Assembly: GCA_024500155.1 (NCBI GenBank)
Contig: CM044871.1
Coordinates: 38,356,228 to 38,420,227, forward strand
DNA length: 64,000 nucleotides
Direction: 5' to 3'
From: Chenopodium formosanum
Taxonomy: Eukaryota; Streptophyta; Magnoliopsida; Caryophyllales; Amaranthaceae
Positions 45,709 to 57,100 of the stretch are shown one piece after another. Within the stretch, counting starts at the first letter, position 1; each line of letters begins with the position of its first letter. A model generated the notes under the pieces. The model had not been told where the DNA came from and searched no databases. It saw nothing but the letters and a program-made list of their open reading frames with translations. Made by a program: the position numbers and the translations under genes.

Positions 45709-46434
45709 TTGTACATTCTTCTTGAGCTTTTTAAAGATTGGTTCACATATTGCGTAAATTTTGATATAAACCTACTTATGTATTGCAACCGACCAATAAA
45801 TCCTCGAATCTGTTTCTCAGTCTTGGGCGGTGGCGTTTACATGATTGCTTTGACCTTGGTTGGGTCTACCTCTATTCCTCTAGAGCTTATGACATATCCC
45901 AACAGCTTGCCTGAGGTGACTCCAAAAGCGCACTTAGCTGGATTCAACCTCATATTATATTTTCTTAGCCTTTCGAAAAATTTCCTTAAGGCTATTTGAT
46001 GGCCTGGACGATCTTTTGATTTTACAATCATGTCGTCTACATATACCTCGACTTCTTTATGCATCATGTCATGGAGTAAGGCAGTTGTTGCACGCTGGTA
46101 AGTAGCACCCGCGTTTTACAACCCGAATGGCATTACCGTGTTATCTACCAAAATATCGATGTGTGGCAAAGAAAAGTCGTCCTTTGGACTTGCCTTATTT
46201 AGATCTAGATAGTCGACACACATTCTTACCCTTCCTTCTTTCTTCGGAACTGGGACGATGTTGGCGACCCATTCAGGGTATTTGGATACCTTGATGAAGC
46301 CTGCAGTTATTTGTGTTTGAACTTCTTCTTTTATTTTAAGAGCTACGTCGGGTTTCATTCGACGTAACTTTTGTTTTACGGGTTTCATTCCTGGAATTAG
46401 TGGTATAGTGTGTTGAGCTATTTCTCTATTAATG
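45709..46434 (-). pseudogene. E8 reverse transcriptase, C-terminal part
   Basis: Present are MKPVKQKLRRMKPDV, KYPEWVANIVPVPKK, RMCVDYLDLNKASPKDD, VMPFGL, VYVDDMIVKSK and GYVISSRGIEVD. Between HIDILVDNT and VMPFGL about 40 residues are missing. This gap removes the motif that carries the first catalytic Asp. The YVDD box is intact. Stops follow VMPFGL (about 46118) and at 45837, and a frameshift lies near 45740. The N-terminal start of RT lies on the other side of E9, past 56062. Confidence 0.92.
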
Positions 46435-46439
46435 CCTAG
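46435..46439. repeat. Target-site duplication of E9, left copy
   Basis: CCTAG here pairs with CCTGG at 56062-56066, with one difference. Confidence 0.7.
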
Positions 46440-46924
46440 TGTTTGGGGGTAAAAATACCCCCTATATGTGGACCAATGTCACCTCGACACGTGTCCGCAA
46501 GCTCAGCGCTCAATGAGCCAATTAGAGCATGACATGTATCACTTAATGATAGAAGGGTGAAAATGGGCTATAAGCCCACAACCCTAGAAACCGTAAAACG
46601 GTAGGAAGCCAATCTACTTAGGTTAAATAACCTAAGAGGCACATATCCCAATACTCTATAAATACTGATCATTACATCAGTTTCAGGGGATCCAATTCCC
46701 TCTCCAAGGGCAATGCCCCCCACATTTACTCTCCCTTCTCTCTACTTTCTGTCTCTAAAATACATTATTTCGGTCACTGACTTGATCGTCGGAGGCGGAC
46801 CTCCGGCCACCCTGGGTCCGTTGTTTTGCAAGTGATCGGGCCGTTCGAGTGTTGCATTACAGATCTGTCTCCCGAGGGACGTACACACCCTCCATTCGGG
46901 TACGTACAAAAAACCCCCAAAACA
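46440..46924 (+). mobile_element. E9 5' LTR
   Basis: It runs TGTTTGGGGGTAAAAATACC...CCCCAAAACA, 485 bases, and matches 55581-56061 with a dozen or more differences and small indels. It has a terminal hairpin (GGGGGTA-AAAA-TACCCCC) and a TATA box at 46657-46664. Confidence 0.93.
46657..46664 (+). promoter_or_regulatory. E9 LTR TATA box
   Basis: TATAAATA in ACTCTATAAATACTGATC, in sense orientation mid-LTR; it is repeated in the 3' LTR near 55799. Confidence 0.65.
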
Positions 46925-46926
46925 TT

Positions 46927-46944
46927 TGGCGCCGTCTGTGGGGA
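46927..46944 (+). other. E9 primer-binding site
   Basis: TGGCGCCGTCTGTGGGGA lies two bases after the LTR. This form is common in plant Ty3/gypsy elements; I do not assign the tRNA. Confidence 0.8.
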
Positions 46945-47801
46945 GACACATCTATAATGGCACAACGGTAGTGGATCACCGACTCAAGAGAGGAGTCTCC
47001 TTTGGGAGGCAGCAAGCGTCATGAGGCCTGATGTCTAGAACAACAGGCGTCGTGAGGTTGAATGTCGAGAGTCAGGCGGCCAAAAAGGCCGGTCAGACTA
47101 AGTCATGCATTTTTTTAAGGTTAAAGGGCAATGCCGTTTAATCTAAATTTTATTAGGGGAGAGACGGCCAAATTGGCCGACTACATTATTTTAATCCGAC
47201 TCATTTAATGAGTCGGCCGCATGCTCAGGCCACCCAGCGGATCATACAGCCGGCATTTATGCTAAGTCAGGCGGCTACATGCTATGATTGATAGTTTGAT
47301 ACTATCAACATCACTCAAATTGTATTATTACATACGTAATATTATCCAAGAGTAAACTCTTGAAATTAGTGGGGGACATGCGCCTATAGAATTCCACTTT
47401 ATCTTCATATTCCACTAGTTTTGACAGCTAATGGAATGAGCTTATCCATCTTTTGTAAAAAAGAGAAATAACAATTTAATGGTTTTTAATTAAACCAACA
47501 AAGTGATGTATTGCACTTGAGTGTAAATAATTTGCATGAGAGCTTGGTGGAAAAAGTTGCCAGGCGGCAACAAGCTATCAAATGGGGATTATCTACGTAC
47601 TCCACTTGTTTTAATAAGGGTAGCCGGCACCATTGAGCTGCTCCGCCATTGTGATACATAGTCATTATTATGATAGAGATGCTCCATTTCTTCTTCTTGC
47701 CTTAACAAGTCAGACTCGGCAATTTTTCATCAAACATAGCAGACTCGGCAATTTTGCATCAAACATAGTCGGTCAGCATTATTAAAAATGTCAGCCCGCC
47801 T
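46945..47801 (+). mobile_element. E9 internal region, part 1 (non-coding)
   Basis: No gag or pol is visible. Its last 150 bases are the first unit of a tandem duplication whose second copy is at about 51890-52150. Confidence 0.7.
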
Positions 47802-47806
47802 GTGTT
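47802..47806. repeat. Target-site duplication of E10, left copy
   Basis: GTGTT here matches GTGTT at 51764-51768. Confidence 0.82.
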
Positions 47807-49246
47807 TGACAGGGTAAAGTCGTATCCCCTAATCAAAAGTAATACCTAAATCCTCTAACTAATGTAGATAGGGAAGTAGGGTCGATCTCCGCAGGGAAAC
47901 AAGTCTTTTTACTCCTAATTAATTATTATAATTTAAATTATCTAAGTAACCAATATTTATATTCGAATAAGAAACTAAACTACTAAGATTGAGAATAGAG
48001 AGAAAACAATATATAAAAGGATCTAGGGTATACGTTCACCAATAAACAATATTCCAGGGTAGAATATAATAATCATTCATCAATGCATACATCAATCAGA
48101 TTATAAACGGCTTTCGCTACGTATTATAATCACACAATTAATTTACCGGTATTAAATCTCATCTTTCGAATCTCGACTTAACCATTTATAAATTAACCTG
48201 CTTATTGAAACTAGACCTAAACATTAATTCTCATCTGTCGAATCTCGAATTAATATTGTCAAACTCATGCATAAAAGATCAGGCCTAATCTAGTCACAGA
48301 GCATTAAATCAATCAATAGGAAATTAATCTAGCATTGATAATTAACAACAATAAATTACCCCTTCATATTATTTATGGATCCCCATAAACTCTAGAAATA
48401 AAACTACTCACACATAATAGAAACTAAACTAATTAAAGTAATAAAGCAAGACATGATAAAAAGAATAAAGTAAATAACTAAGATTAAGAGAAGAGAAATC
48501 GTTACCAAAACAAATTTGGAATTAAGAGTAGAATTAAGAACAAAGGTTTAAGAGAAAAGAAATATAAGAGAATAATTAAGAGGGTAAAGAAAGAGTCAAA
48601 AGAGAGAAGAAGAGATACTAAAATCGTATTATGGAGAAGTATTAATACTCCGTACAAAAATCCTAAACTAAAACAAATTAAAACGACGTTAAGCGTCCAC
48701 TAATAAATACACGCGCCCGATCGGGCGCGCCTTTTTTTGCTCATAATACATATCTCGCGCCCAGCCGGGCGCGTCATCGGGCGCCAGCCTAAGCTTCTCC
48801 CGCCCGGCCGGGCGCCGACCTTTGCTTCTCCCGCCCGGCCGGGCGCGCCTCTGGGCGCCACCCTTTTTGGCCGGGCGGCTCTCTTGGGCCACCATTTGGA
48901 CTACGATTGGGCTCCAATTCTTCGGACCAATCAGGGTTTCCTCTTCCGGTCTTGAATACTCGGTCCAAATGCCCCGTTATCACCTATACCGAGCCCTTAA
49001 TCACCGGTTTGATGGCTCTAACCGGCCCTGGGCTATAAAATCTGGTCGTGCTTCTCCAATGCTCGTGATTGCTCCAAAATATCTCGGGAAAATACTCCAA
49101 AAGCATAAATCCCTGAAAAAGTCAACCAAATCTGCGAAAACACTAGAAAACACCAATTAGTAATAAAAGTGGCTCTAAAGAGCCAAAAACACTACTAATT
49201 ATGACCAAGGGACGGGGGTAAAATACTGTATAAAATAGACACATTA
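47807..49246 (-). mobile_element. E10 3' LTR (family A)
   Basis: This is a complete copy of the E6/E7 LTR in inverted orientation. It starts TGAC at 47807 (sense end GTCA) and reaches 49246. The hairpin (about 49170-49185) and GC cluster (48715-48880) are present. The sense TGA start is changed to TAA at 49244-49246. Confidence 0.88.
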
Positions 49247-50818
49247 AACTCCCCCAAGCCAAACCTTTGCTTGTCCCTAAGCAAAGGTCTCATCAATGAA
49301 TCAATAAATATACTTCACCCCAAAAAGTAAAAATCAAGCACAAATGATCCAGGGTAAATCAAATAACCATGCTTCAGAGTCAACCAATCAAATCCATCCA
49401 AATACCTTTCTTTCCTAGCAATTGTCAAATAAAGCAAACCACAAGGGCATATAGAATTCAAGACTAGTGCTCACACACTCAACTCTCATTTATGTGGCGA
49501 GTAAAAGATGTACTCGATCGCTCTCCATCCAACCCCTTTATGTGAACAATGCCCTCCCAACTCACACTCTCGTGTGTATAAAACAATGAACGCTCAATTC
49601 TACTAGTCGACTCGAAATATGCCAAATCATAACTTGCATTGATAAAAAACACTTTCACATTCATAGAATTCTATGCACAAAGGTCGGAAGGTCTTTAAAG
49701 CTTGTAATGTAAGGCTAGGGTAAAGGGTAGGATAAATTTAGGAATAAGTGAGAGAAAAGCTATGCTTAAAGGAGCCATATCCTAATAAAACCCATGATCA
49801 AAATAAATAATGATCATACATCTCCTACATAACCAACTCTAACATCAACCAAATATACTCCAATCATAATAAATAAACCCAACTTCTTACAATTTCACTC
49901 ATAAGATATAATAATGAAGAAGTAGAGTGAATAAACAAACTTTATTTTCCAAACTTGAATTTTTCATTGAGGCTCAAAATTATTTTTTTTTCTTGAACAA
50001 CCTCCAACTGGAACATTTGAACTTTTTTTTTTTCTTTTGAAGTTCACTTATTTTTTTCACATTTTTTTTCTTGAACTTCTCTTTTTTTTTTTTTTTAAAT
50101 ATCATGCTTAATTTTTCAAGAAAATATAAATCTCAAACTCATCAAAAATAAACATGAATAACAATAAAACAACTTCTCAAACTCCCACCCAAGTTGTGCA
50201 AATAATAAGCACACTACAAACTCCCTCACCTCACTCACTAATAGCTCCCCCAAACCAAGCTTGGGACTAGTAACCAATGGGGCAAAATAGGCTTGTAATA
50301 TGGCTAATAAAACAACAAAAAGTCAAGGCAACAACAAGGGTAGCAAGAAGGGAACAAAAGTATCTACAATATCTGGAGGCTACCTAAAAGAACAAATTCC
50401 TTCGTCCTCCTCAATGTGCATAATAATGAATCATATAAATATTACTAGTAGTTGCAAACCAATACTCAAATTCATTAACATACCAGGAACTATGGAATTA
50501 TCACACATTCCTAACCAAATCAACTAGTCAAGCACTATATTCACAAGTAGTTGGACAAAATTGACGCATGTTAAGGTTTCAAAGGCAATCAAACTTCAAA
50601 TCATGATCAACTAATCCACAATGCTTATCATCAAATACCAGGAATCAAAACAATTTTTCTCAAGTAAGGGGCACAGGGAAGCATAATTTACAATTCATTG
50701 GAACAAAACTATCCTAAGAAAGTAATGAAATCTATACTAAGAAAAATAAAAGTAAAAAGAGAAGAGAGAGAGTGAAAGATGTACCATACGAACACGAGTA
50801 CCTCCCCCCAATAGGAAA
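49247..50818 (-). mobile_element. E10 internal remnant (3' non-coding only)
   Basis: It starts at the polypurine tract (complement TTTGGCTTGGGGGAGTTT, 49247-49266) and matches the 3' internal regions of E6 and E7, including the extra polypurine copy near 50240. Gag, protease and accessory gene are absent: the sequence jumps at about 50818 into the middle of the other LTR. Confidence 0.82.
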
Positions 50819-51763
50819 TTAATCTAGCATTGATAATTAACATCAATAAATTACCCCTTCATATTATTTATGGATCCCCATAAACTCTAGAAATAAAACT
50901 ACTCACACATAATAGAAACTAAACTAATTAAAGTAATAAAGCAAGACATGATAAAAAAAATAAAGTAAATAACTAAGATTAAGTGAAGAGAAATCGTTAC
51001 CAAAATAAATTTGGAATTAAGAGTAGAATTAAGAACAAAGGTTTAAGAGAAAAGAAATCGAAGAGAATAATTAAGAGAGTAAAGAAAGAGTCAAAAGAGA
51101 GAAGAAGAGATACTAAAATCGTATTATGGAGGAGTATTTATACTCCGTACAAAAATCCTAAACTAAAACAAATTAAAACGACGTTAAGCGTCCACTAATA
51201 AATACACGCGCCCGATCAGGCGAGGCACCGCCCGATCGGGCGCGCCTTTTTTTTTGCTCATAATACCTATCTCGCGCCCGGCCGGGCGCGTCACCGGGCG
51301 CCAGCCTAAGCTTCTCCCGCCCGGCCGAGCGCCGACCTTTGCTTCTCCCGCCCGGCCGGGCGCGCCTTCGAGCGCCAGCCTTTTTGGCCGGGCGGCTCTC
51401 TTGGGTCACCATTTGGACTACGATTGGGCTCCAATTCTTTGGGCCAATCTGGGTTTCCTCTTCCGGTCTTGAATACTCGGTCCAAATGCCCCGGTATCAC
51501 CTATACCGAGCCCTTAATCACCGGTTCGATGGCTCTAACCGGCCCTGGGCTATAAAATCTGGTCGTGCTTCTCCAATGCTCGTGATTGCTCCAAAATATC
51601 TCGGGAAAATACTCCAAAAGCATAAATCCCTGCAAAAGTCAACGAAATCTACGAAAACACTAGAAAACACCAATTAGTAATAAAAGTGGCTCTAAAGAGC
51701 CAAAAACACTACTAATTATGACCAAGGGACGGGGGTAAAATACTGTATAAAATAGACACATCA
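50819..51763 (-). mobile_element. E10 5' LTR, truncated
   Basis: It matches 48314-49246 only. About 500 bases of its sense 3' end, together with the primer site and the coding interior, are deleted. The outer end at 51763 is intact and followed by the target duplication. Confidence 0.85.
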
Positions 51764-51768
51764 GTGTT
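51764..51768. repeat. Target-site duplication of E10, right copy
   Basis: GTGTT is identical to 47802-47806. Confidence 0.82.
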
Positions 51769-52970
51769 CAATTTAAATCTTGTACAAGCGACAAGAAGTG
51801 TTTAGTGTGTGCTTAGGCTAAGTAGTAACATCAAGGCAAACTGCTGTGAGTATCATTAGGGTCAACCGGTTATTAACCCGGTTGCAGCATACAATCATTA
51901 TTATGATAGAGCTGCTCCATTTCTTCTTCTTGCCTTAACAAGTCAGACTTGGCAATTTTGCATCAAACATAGCAGACTCGGCAATTTTGCATCAAACATA
52001 GTCGGTCAACATTATTAAAAATGTCAGCCCGCCTGTGTTCAATTTAAATCTTGTACAAGCGGCAAGAAGTGTTTAGTGTGTGCTTGGGCTAAGTAGTAAC
52101 ATCAAGGCAAACTGTTGTGAGTATCAATAGGGTCAGCCGGTTACTATCATCAAGTTGTTAACCCGGTTGCAGCATTGGCTCATTGAGCTCGACTAACTCC
52201 AAACCGGCAGGGTCGTAATCAATCAATTCATATTTTTGCGCCCCATACCGCCTGGGTTATAGCCAATTAAATCCGGCTGTAGCGGTTGCTTTGAACAACC
52301 TCTAAGCCGGCTGTGATGTGAGCTAGCAAGAGAGCTCGATTGTAAGCTTGCTCAAGCGGCGAATATGCCGACTTATATTATGGTAGTAAGGCGGCATTTA
52401 GAAGGTGGACGCCTGAGTGATACAGCCAGTTAGAGCTATCAACGGTGGCAGCTGGGGCTGCTTTATTCTTCAATAAAACCCGGCTGTAGGGGAAGCTTGG
52501 CTCGTAAATCAAGTCCGGTTGTGATGGCGACCATATTCATCATTATTACTCAAGCCTAATTGCTTGTATAAATAAGAAGCAAGGCGACAAGCAGTTTAAT
52601 AAATTAAGTGATAGTATCATGCGGCATTTACATGCGACAAGTGAGATACATTTCCATACTCCAAGATTTTGACAACTATCAAAGTTTAATTTATTAAACT
52701 CCATATTCTACTCTTGAGTGGACTCATGAATAATTTAGGCGGCTGTAATGATGATCATAATAGAGCCGCCAGGATTGATCACTTGCAAGCTCGTGAAATC
52801 CAATAGGCTGGACGGTCATGACAGCCGATCAACTAATGAGTATTATGGGTGAAAGGGGTAAGGCGGCAATGATGGGTGTCAGACATAAGAACAACCAACA
52901 AGCCTCCAACTCCACATATACAAGCAGCATAGAAACCCGCATGTGTAATCAGAGCAAACCCATTTCTCGA
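51769..52970 (+). mobile_element. E9 internal region, part 2, with a ~271-bp tandem duplication
   Basis: The phrase GTGTTCAATTTAAATCTTGT occurs at 51764 and 52035, 271 bases apart. Flanking text (TTATTATGATAGAGCTGCTC, CAGACTCGGCAATTTTGCAT, ATGTCAGCCCGCCTGTG) is likewise doubled between 47660-47806 plus 51769-51890 and 51890-52170. No coding frame is supported. Confidence 0.75.
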
Positions 52971-54080
52971 GCAGCTTTCCCCATCAATTAAATCCGGCTG
53001 TGTGAGCAGCTTGTCCCACCAATATACCCCGGCTGTAGAGACAGTTTTTCTCGTCACAAAAGCCAACTGTAGGTTCATCTCTCCTCGCCAATTTATCCTA
53101 GTTTCCAAGGCTTAATTGCTCGTCAAATATGCCCGGTTGTGGGATGCTTTGTTCATTTCAAATGCTCGTCAAATAAACCCGGTTGAAGGGATATTTTGTT
53201 CATCAATTAAAGCCGGCTGGAGGGCAGCTTTATACCTCAATCAAGCCCGACTGCCCACAAACGGCTCTGGGGGCTGCTGCAAGAATGGCTGCAATGGCCG
53301 TTTGGTTCATCCTCAAAGCTGGCCGCAAGTGGCTGCAATATTCATCAATTATCTATCAATTAAACCGGCTGCCTTGGTTGTCTTGTTCGACCTCAAAGCC
53401 GGCTTGCTTGATTGTTTTATTAACATAAGCGGCAGCCGACACCTGATCGTGATGGCTCATCATTTGAGAATGAGCACAAGCAGCATCAAAAAATTGTTAG
53501 TTGTTGATGTCAGCCGGAACTTGATGATTGTTGTAACATGATGATTATGAGTATCATCACATGGTGATTATTAACGGGGCAACCGGTATTTGGTGCCCGA
53601 ATTACCATGTCATGAAGAATTAACGGGTGTATCACCCCTTAAGAAGCTTTTGTGTGTGAAGCTAGTTTAGCTACCATACAAAATTGCAAATCATTATTAT
53701 GATTTCAAAAAAAAAAAAAAGTCGCCTGACTACATGATCATTTTGGAGGAAAAAGAAAAGAGTGCAGCACTTTGTATATAATATACATGAGTAGCATATT
53801 AAAAGATTACAAGCCACATACGGCATTGATGTTGGGCTACTTTGTGCATCCTCAAGCCCGGCTGTAGTGGCAGCTTTGCTCGTTACAAAAGCCGGCTGTA
53901 TGGGCTTCCATGCTCAACAATTTACCCCTGTTGTATGGGCACCCATGCTCATCGACTATTCCCGGCTGTAGGAGCAGCTTGGCTCTCCAATTAAGTCCGG
54001 CGGCAGGGCACCTTTGCTTATGAACTAACCCGGCCATAGGGGCTGCTGCCTGCCTTGATTAAGCCCGATTGTGGGGCTTT
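52971..54080. repeat. E9 degenerate CCGGCTGTAGGGGCAGCTT array
   Basis: Roughly fifteen diverged copies of a unit near 45-50 bases occur, built on CCCGGCTGTAGGG, then CAGCTTTGCTC, then CAATTAA. Spacing is irregular and an interval at 53420-53840 is nearly free of them. Frames through the array (for example 53116-53541) are products of the repetition. Confidence 0.65.
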
Positions 54081-54332
54081 TTCTTTCCTCGATTATGACT
54101 CAATAAGGAGCTTGCGATATCTCCGGCTCTGATTCTTAAGCTTTCAAAGCAATTCAAAGCCGCACCAAGCATTTGAATATTGGAGGTAACCATATAACAT
54201 GATTTTATTCCCTCTAATAATATTAATGAATTAAGATAGTAATGATAGTCTTCATTATTATTGTCATAATTATTATTATTAATTCATTGATTGAATTCCA
54301 ATATAATCTGACGGACCATCCAAACTCCAAAT

Positions 54333-54470
54333 ATAAACTAAGTTTGAAACTTAGTAGCTAAGCTAACGTCCAAGTGATGTGAGGCCAATGGCCGGATAAT
54401 AAACTAAGTTTGAAACTTAGTAGCTAAACTAACGTCCAAGTGACATGAGGCCAATGGCCGGATAATAAAC
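54333..54470. repeat. 66-bp tandem duplication in E9
   Basis: ATAAACTAAGTTTGAAAC begins at 54333 and 54399, and a third start at 54465 diverges after ATAAACTA. The units end GGCCAATGGCCGGATA. Confidence 0.88.
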
Positions 54471-54859
54471 TAGGCACGAAACCGCTTAGTGGCTATACAG
54501 CCGGTCTCAACCTAGACCACAGGCCAATGGCCAGATGGTTGCTTTTTTCATAAAATCGCTTGTCCCAACATGGACAATGGCGTCCGGCGACATCTCTCCG
54601 GGTGCAATCGTCGTAGAAAGCACTCTATCGTTTGCTTTACGTACGCATGCAGGCGGCAAAAATTGAACGACCTCATTGGTAAACTCATAGCCGCCTGACC
54701 TGGGTAATCTAAAGAACGACCAAGTCTTCGAGAACCGGATGTCCAAAAGACATCAATCGGTGACCGACCGAAGTTCTAACCTAGATTACCCCTTCCGAAA
54801 TTATACAAGTCCTCCCAATGGGGTAGAAGGACATTGAAAGTATAATTGGATTACAAACA

Positions 54860-55285
54860 CCCCAGGCGGCCATTTGCCTCCTGCCCCCGAGCGGCCATTT
54901 GCCTCCTTCCCTATGAAAAGTCAGGCGGCCATTTGCCTCCTGCCCTATGAAGAGTCAGGCGGCCATTTGCCTTCTGCTCCCAGGCGGCCATTTGCGTCCT
55001 GCCCTATGAATTGCCAGGCGGCCATTTGCCTCCTGCCCCCAGGCGGCCATTTGCCTCCTTCCCTATGAAAAGTCAGGCGGCCATTTGCCTCCTGCCCTAT
55101 GAAGAGTCAGACGGCCATTTGCCTCCTGCCCCCAGGCGGCCATTTGCCTCCTGCCCTATGAAGAGTCAGTCGACCATTTGCCTCCTTCCTTGTGAAGATT
55201 CAGGCGACCACTTGCCTCCTGCCCCCAGGCGGCCATTTGCCTCCTGCCCTATCAGGCGGCCATTTGCCTCCTGTCTTATGGGATG
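54860..55285. repeat. GCGGCCATTTGCCTCCTGCCC tandem array in E9
   Basis: About fourteen copies of a 24-base core (CAGGCGGCCATTTGCCTCC, then TGCCC) are joined directly or by a 10-12 base linker of the form TATGAAGAGT. All three forward frames stay open for part of it, giving Pro-rich pseudo-proteins that are not genes. Confidence 0.9.
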
Positions 55286-55568
55286 TCAAACGTCTCAAAA
55301 ATATTCTAAGTCACCCAAAGGTCATATGACCACAATAGTGGGGCTAAAAGATATAAAAGTCGTCATCTGTCTAGTTCAGGCGGCAATCATTATTATGATT
55401 GATTAACTTAGAAAATATCATACCATTTAAGGTATCAAATTTTCCAAGTTAATCAAATCTCTCTTTTATTGAACTAGACATATGTCGCCTATAGAGCTTT
55501 TGAACAAGCGGAAAATAAAGCCTTGATTTCGAAAGGAGTAATTCCTCTTGAAAAAGAAATTACCCCTT
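55286..55568 (+). mobile_element. E9 3' internal end
   Basis: Non-coding, AT-rich. It leads into the polypurine tract. Confidence 0.6.
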
Positions 55569-55580
55569 CCGAGGGGCTAA
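55569..55580 (+). other. E9 polypurine tract
   Basis: CCGAGGGGCTAA directly precedes the 3' LTR start TGTTTGAGGG. Confidence 0.65.
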
Positions 55581-56061
55581 TGTTTGAGGGTAAAAATACC
55601 CCCTATATGTGGACCAATGTCACCTTGACACGTGTCCGCAAGCTCAGCGCTCAATGAGCCAATTAGAGCATGACATGTGTCACTCAATGAAAGAAGGGTG
55701 AAAATGGGCTTGAAGCCCACAACCCTAGAAACGGTAAAACGGTGGGAAGCCAATCTACTTAGGTTAAATAACCTAAGAGGCACATATCCCAATACTCTAT
55801 AAATACTGATCATTACATCAGTTTCAGGGGATCCAATTCCCTCTCCAAGGGTAATGCCCCCCACATTTACTCTCCCTTCTCTCTACTTTCTCTCTCTAAA
55901 ATACATTATTTCGGTCACTGACTTGATCGACGGAGGCGGACCTCTGCCCCCCCCCCCCCCCCGGGTCCGTTGTTTTGCAGGTGATCGGGCCATTCGAGTG
56001 TTAATTAAATCCGAGGGACGTACACAACTCCATTCAGGTACGTACAAAAAACCCCAAAACA
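55581..56061 (+). mobile_element. E9 3' LTR
   Basis: It matches 46440-46924. A 16-C run at 55947-55962 replaces GGCCACCCTG-like text of the other LTR. It ends CCCCAAAACA and is followed by the target copy CCTGG. Confidence 0.93.
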
Positions 56062-57100
56062 CCTGGCATATTTTCGTATGACCAAACGAATACATCAATA
56101 AATTCTTTAAGTAAGTTAATTAAATTGGTTCTTTCTTGTTTATTCAGTGTTAATCCGATTTTAACTTCTCTTTTATGGGTTGAATCATTTGAGATATCAA
56201 CTGTTTCAGTTTCTTCAATTACCGGTGTTTTCTTTTCGAGTGTTTCCATTGCTTTAATAATTTCTTTGTCTTTTTCATCGTTAGTTAAGCAATGTTCGTC
56301 ATCTTGGGTTAGAGAAGAACACGAGAAATAAGGAGAAGGAGAAATATTATTATTCTCTGAGATCATTACATCAAAGAGTGATATGTCCTCAGGGATTTGA
56401 TTACTTACTATTCTAGGAGAAGAAATAGGAGGGGAAGGTGCTACTATTAGGGACTCAGAAGACTCTAGGGGGAAAGACTCTGACTCTGACTCAGACGACT
56501 CTTCAAACATCGGCCCTTGCCCTGTCGTGATGGATATCTTCCTTCCTCTTTGAGTAGTCACTTTGATAGTCTTGTGCCACCCTTGTAGTGATCCTTCAGC
56601 TGGAGTGATTAGCTTCGAGGGATCGAAGCTTTCGCTTTGTAGGACTGTTTGAATGAGAGAGGAGTTATCTTCTCTGTAAGTTGGCTCATTCTTTTCTCGC
56701 CCAAACAGTAATCCCATGACGTTAAAGTCAAAGCATGGGGGTGCTTTCTCCTTGTGTACAGAAGTTAGGATTTCATCAGTGAAGTAGCAATCCAAGAAAA
56801 TCTTGAATCCCGGTTGTCTTATTCCGTTTACAACAAATGGCTCGGGAAATTCATGGCATGGATAGTCCTCTCCTTCTTTTATAAATTGACCATTAAGTGT
56901 AAGAGGGTACTGATCCATTAGGATTGCTTTCTTGTGAATGCAAGCGTCCCTACGTGCCTTTGACTTTTCCTGGGATCGCTTGAGATCTTTCCGAGTTGGT
57001 TTGAAACCAAGTCCGAAAGTGTCTAATTTAGGGAGGCTAGGTGACTCCAGCGATTTTGCCATTCTTTTCTTCTTTCCTAGGGTCATCCCAGGAAAATGTC
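56062..57100 (-). pseudogene. E8 pol: protease-RT linker and first residues of RT
   Basis: The frame 57086-56062 includes MAKSLESPSLPKLDTFGLGF, a Lys/Arg-rich start, a Ser/Glu-rich middle (FEESSESESESFPLESSES), then RTNLINLLKEFIDVFVW, the lead-in to RT. It ends at the insertion point of E9. The upstream frame is shifted at about 57105. Ogre elements have an intron between protease and RT; I see no clear splice pair here, so I leave that open. Confidence 0.8.

Noticed and set aside
54860..55406. A regular array of 24-base repeats with short variable linkers, looking at first like a CRISPR array, with a 131-codon Pro-rich frame
   Set aside because: Linkers are 0-12 bases and themselves repeated, the repeat is variable, and it lies inside a plant LTR element. 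It is an ordinary tandem repeat, and the frame is produced by it.
56062..57100. Intron between protease and RT as known in Ogre
   Set aside because: I looked for a GT..AG pair in sense that would join the frames. The frame is nearly continuous and no convincing pair stands out, so none is annotated.
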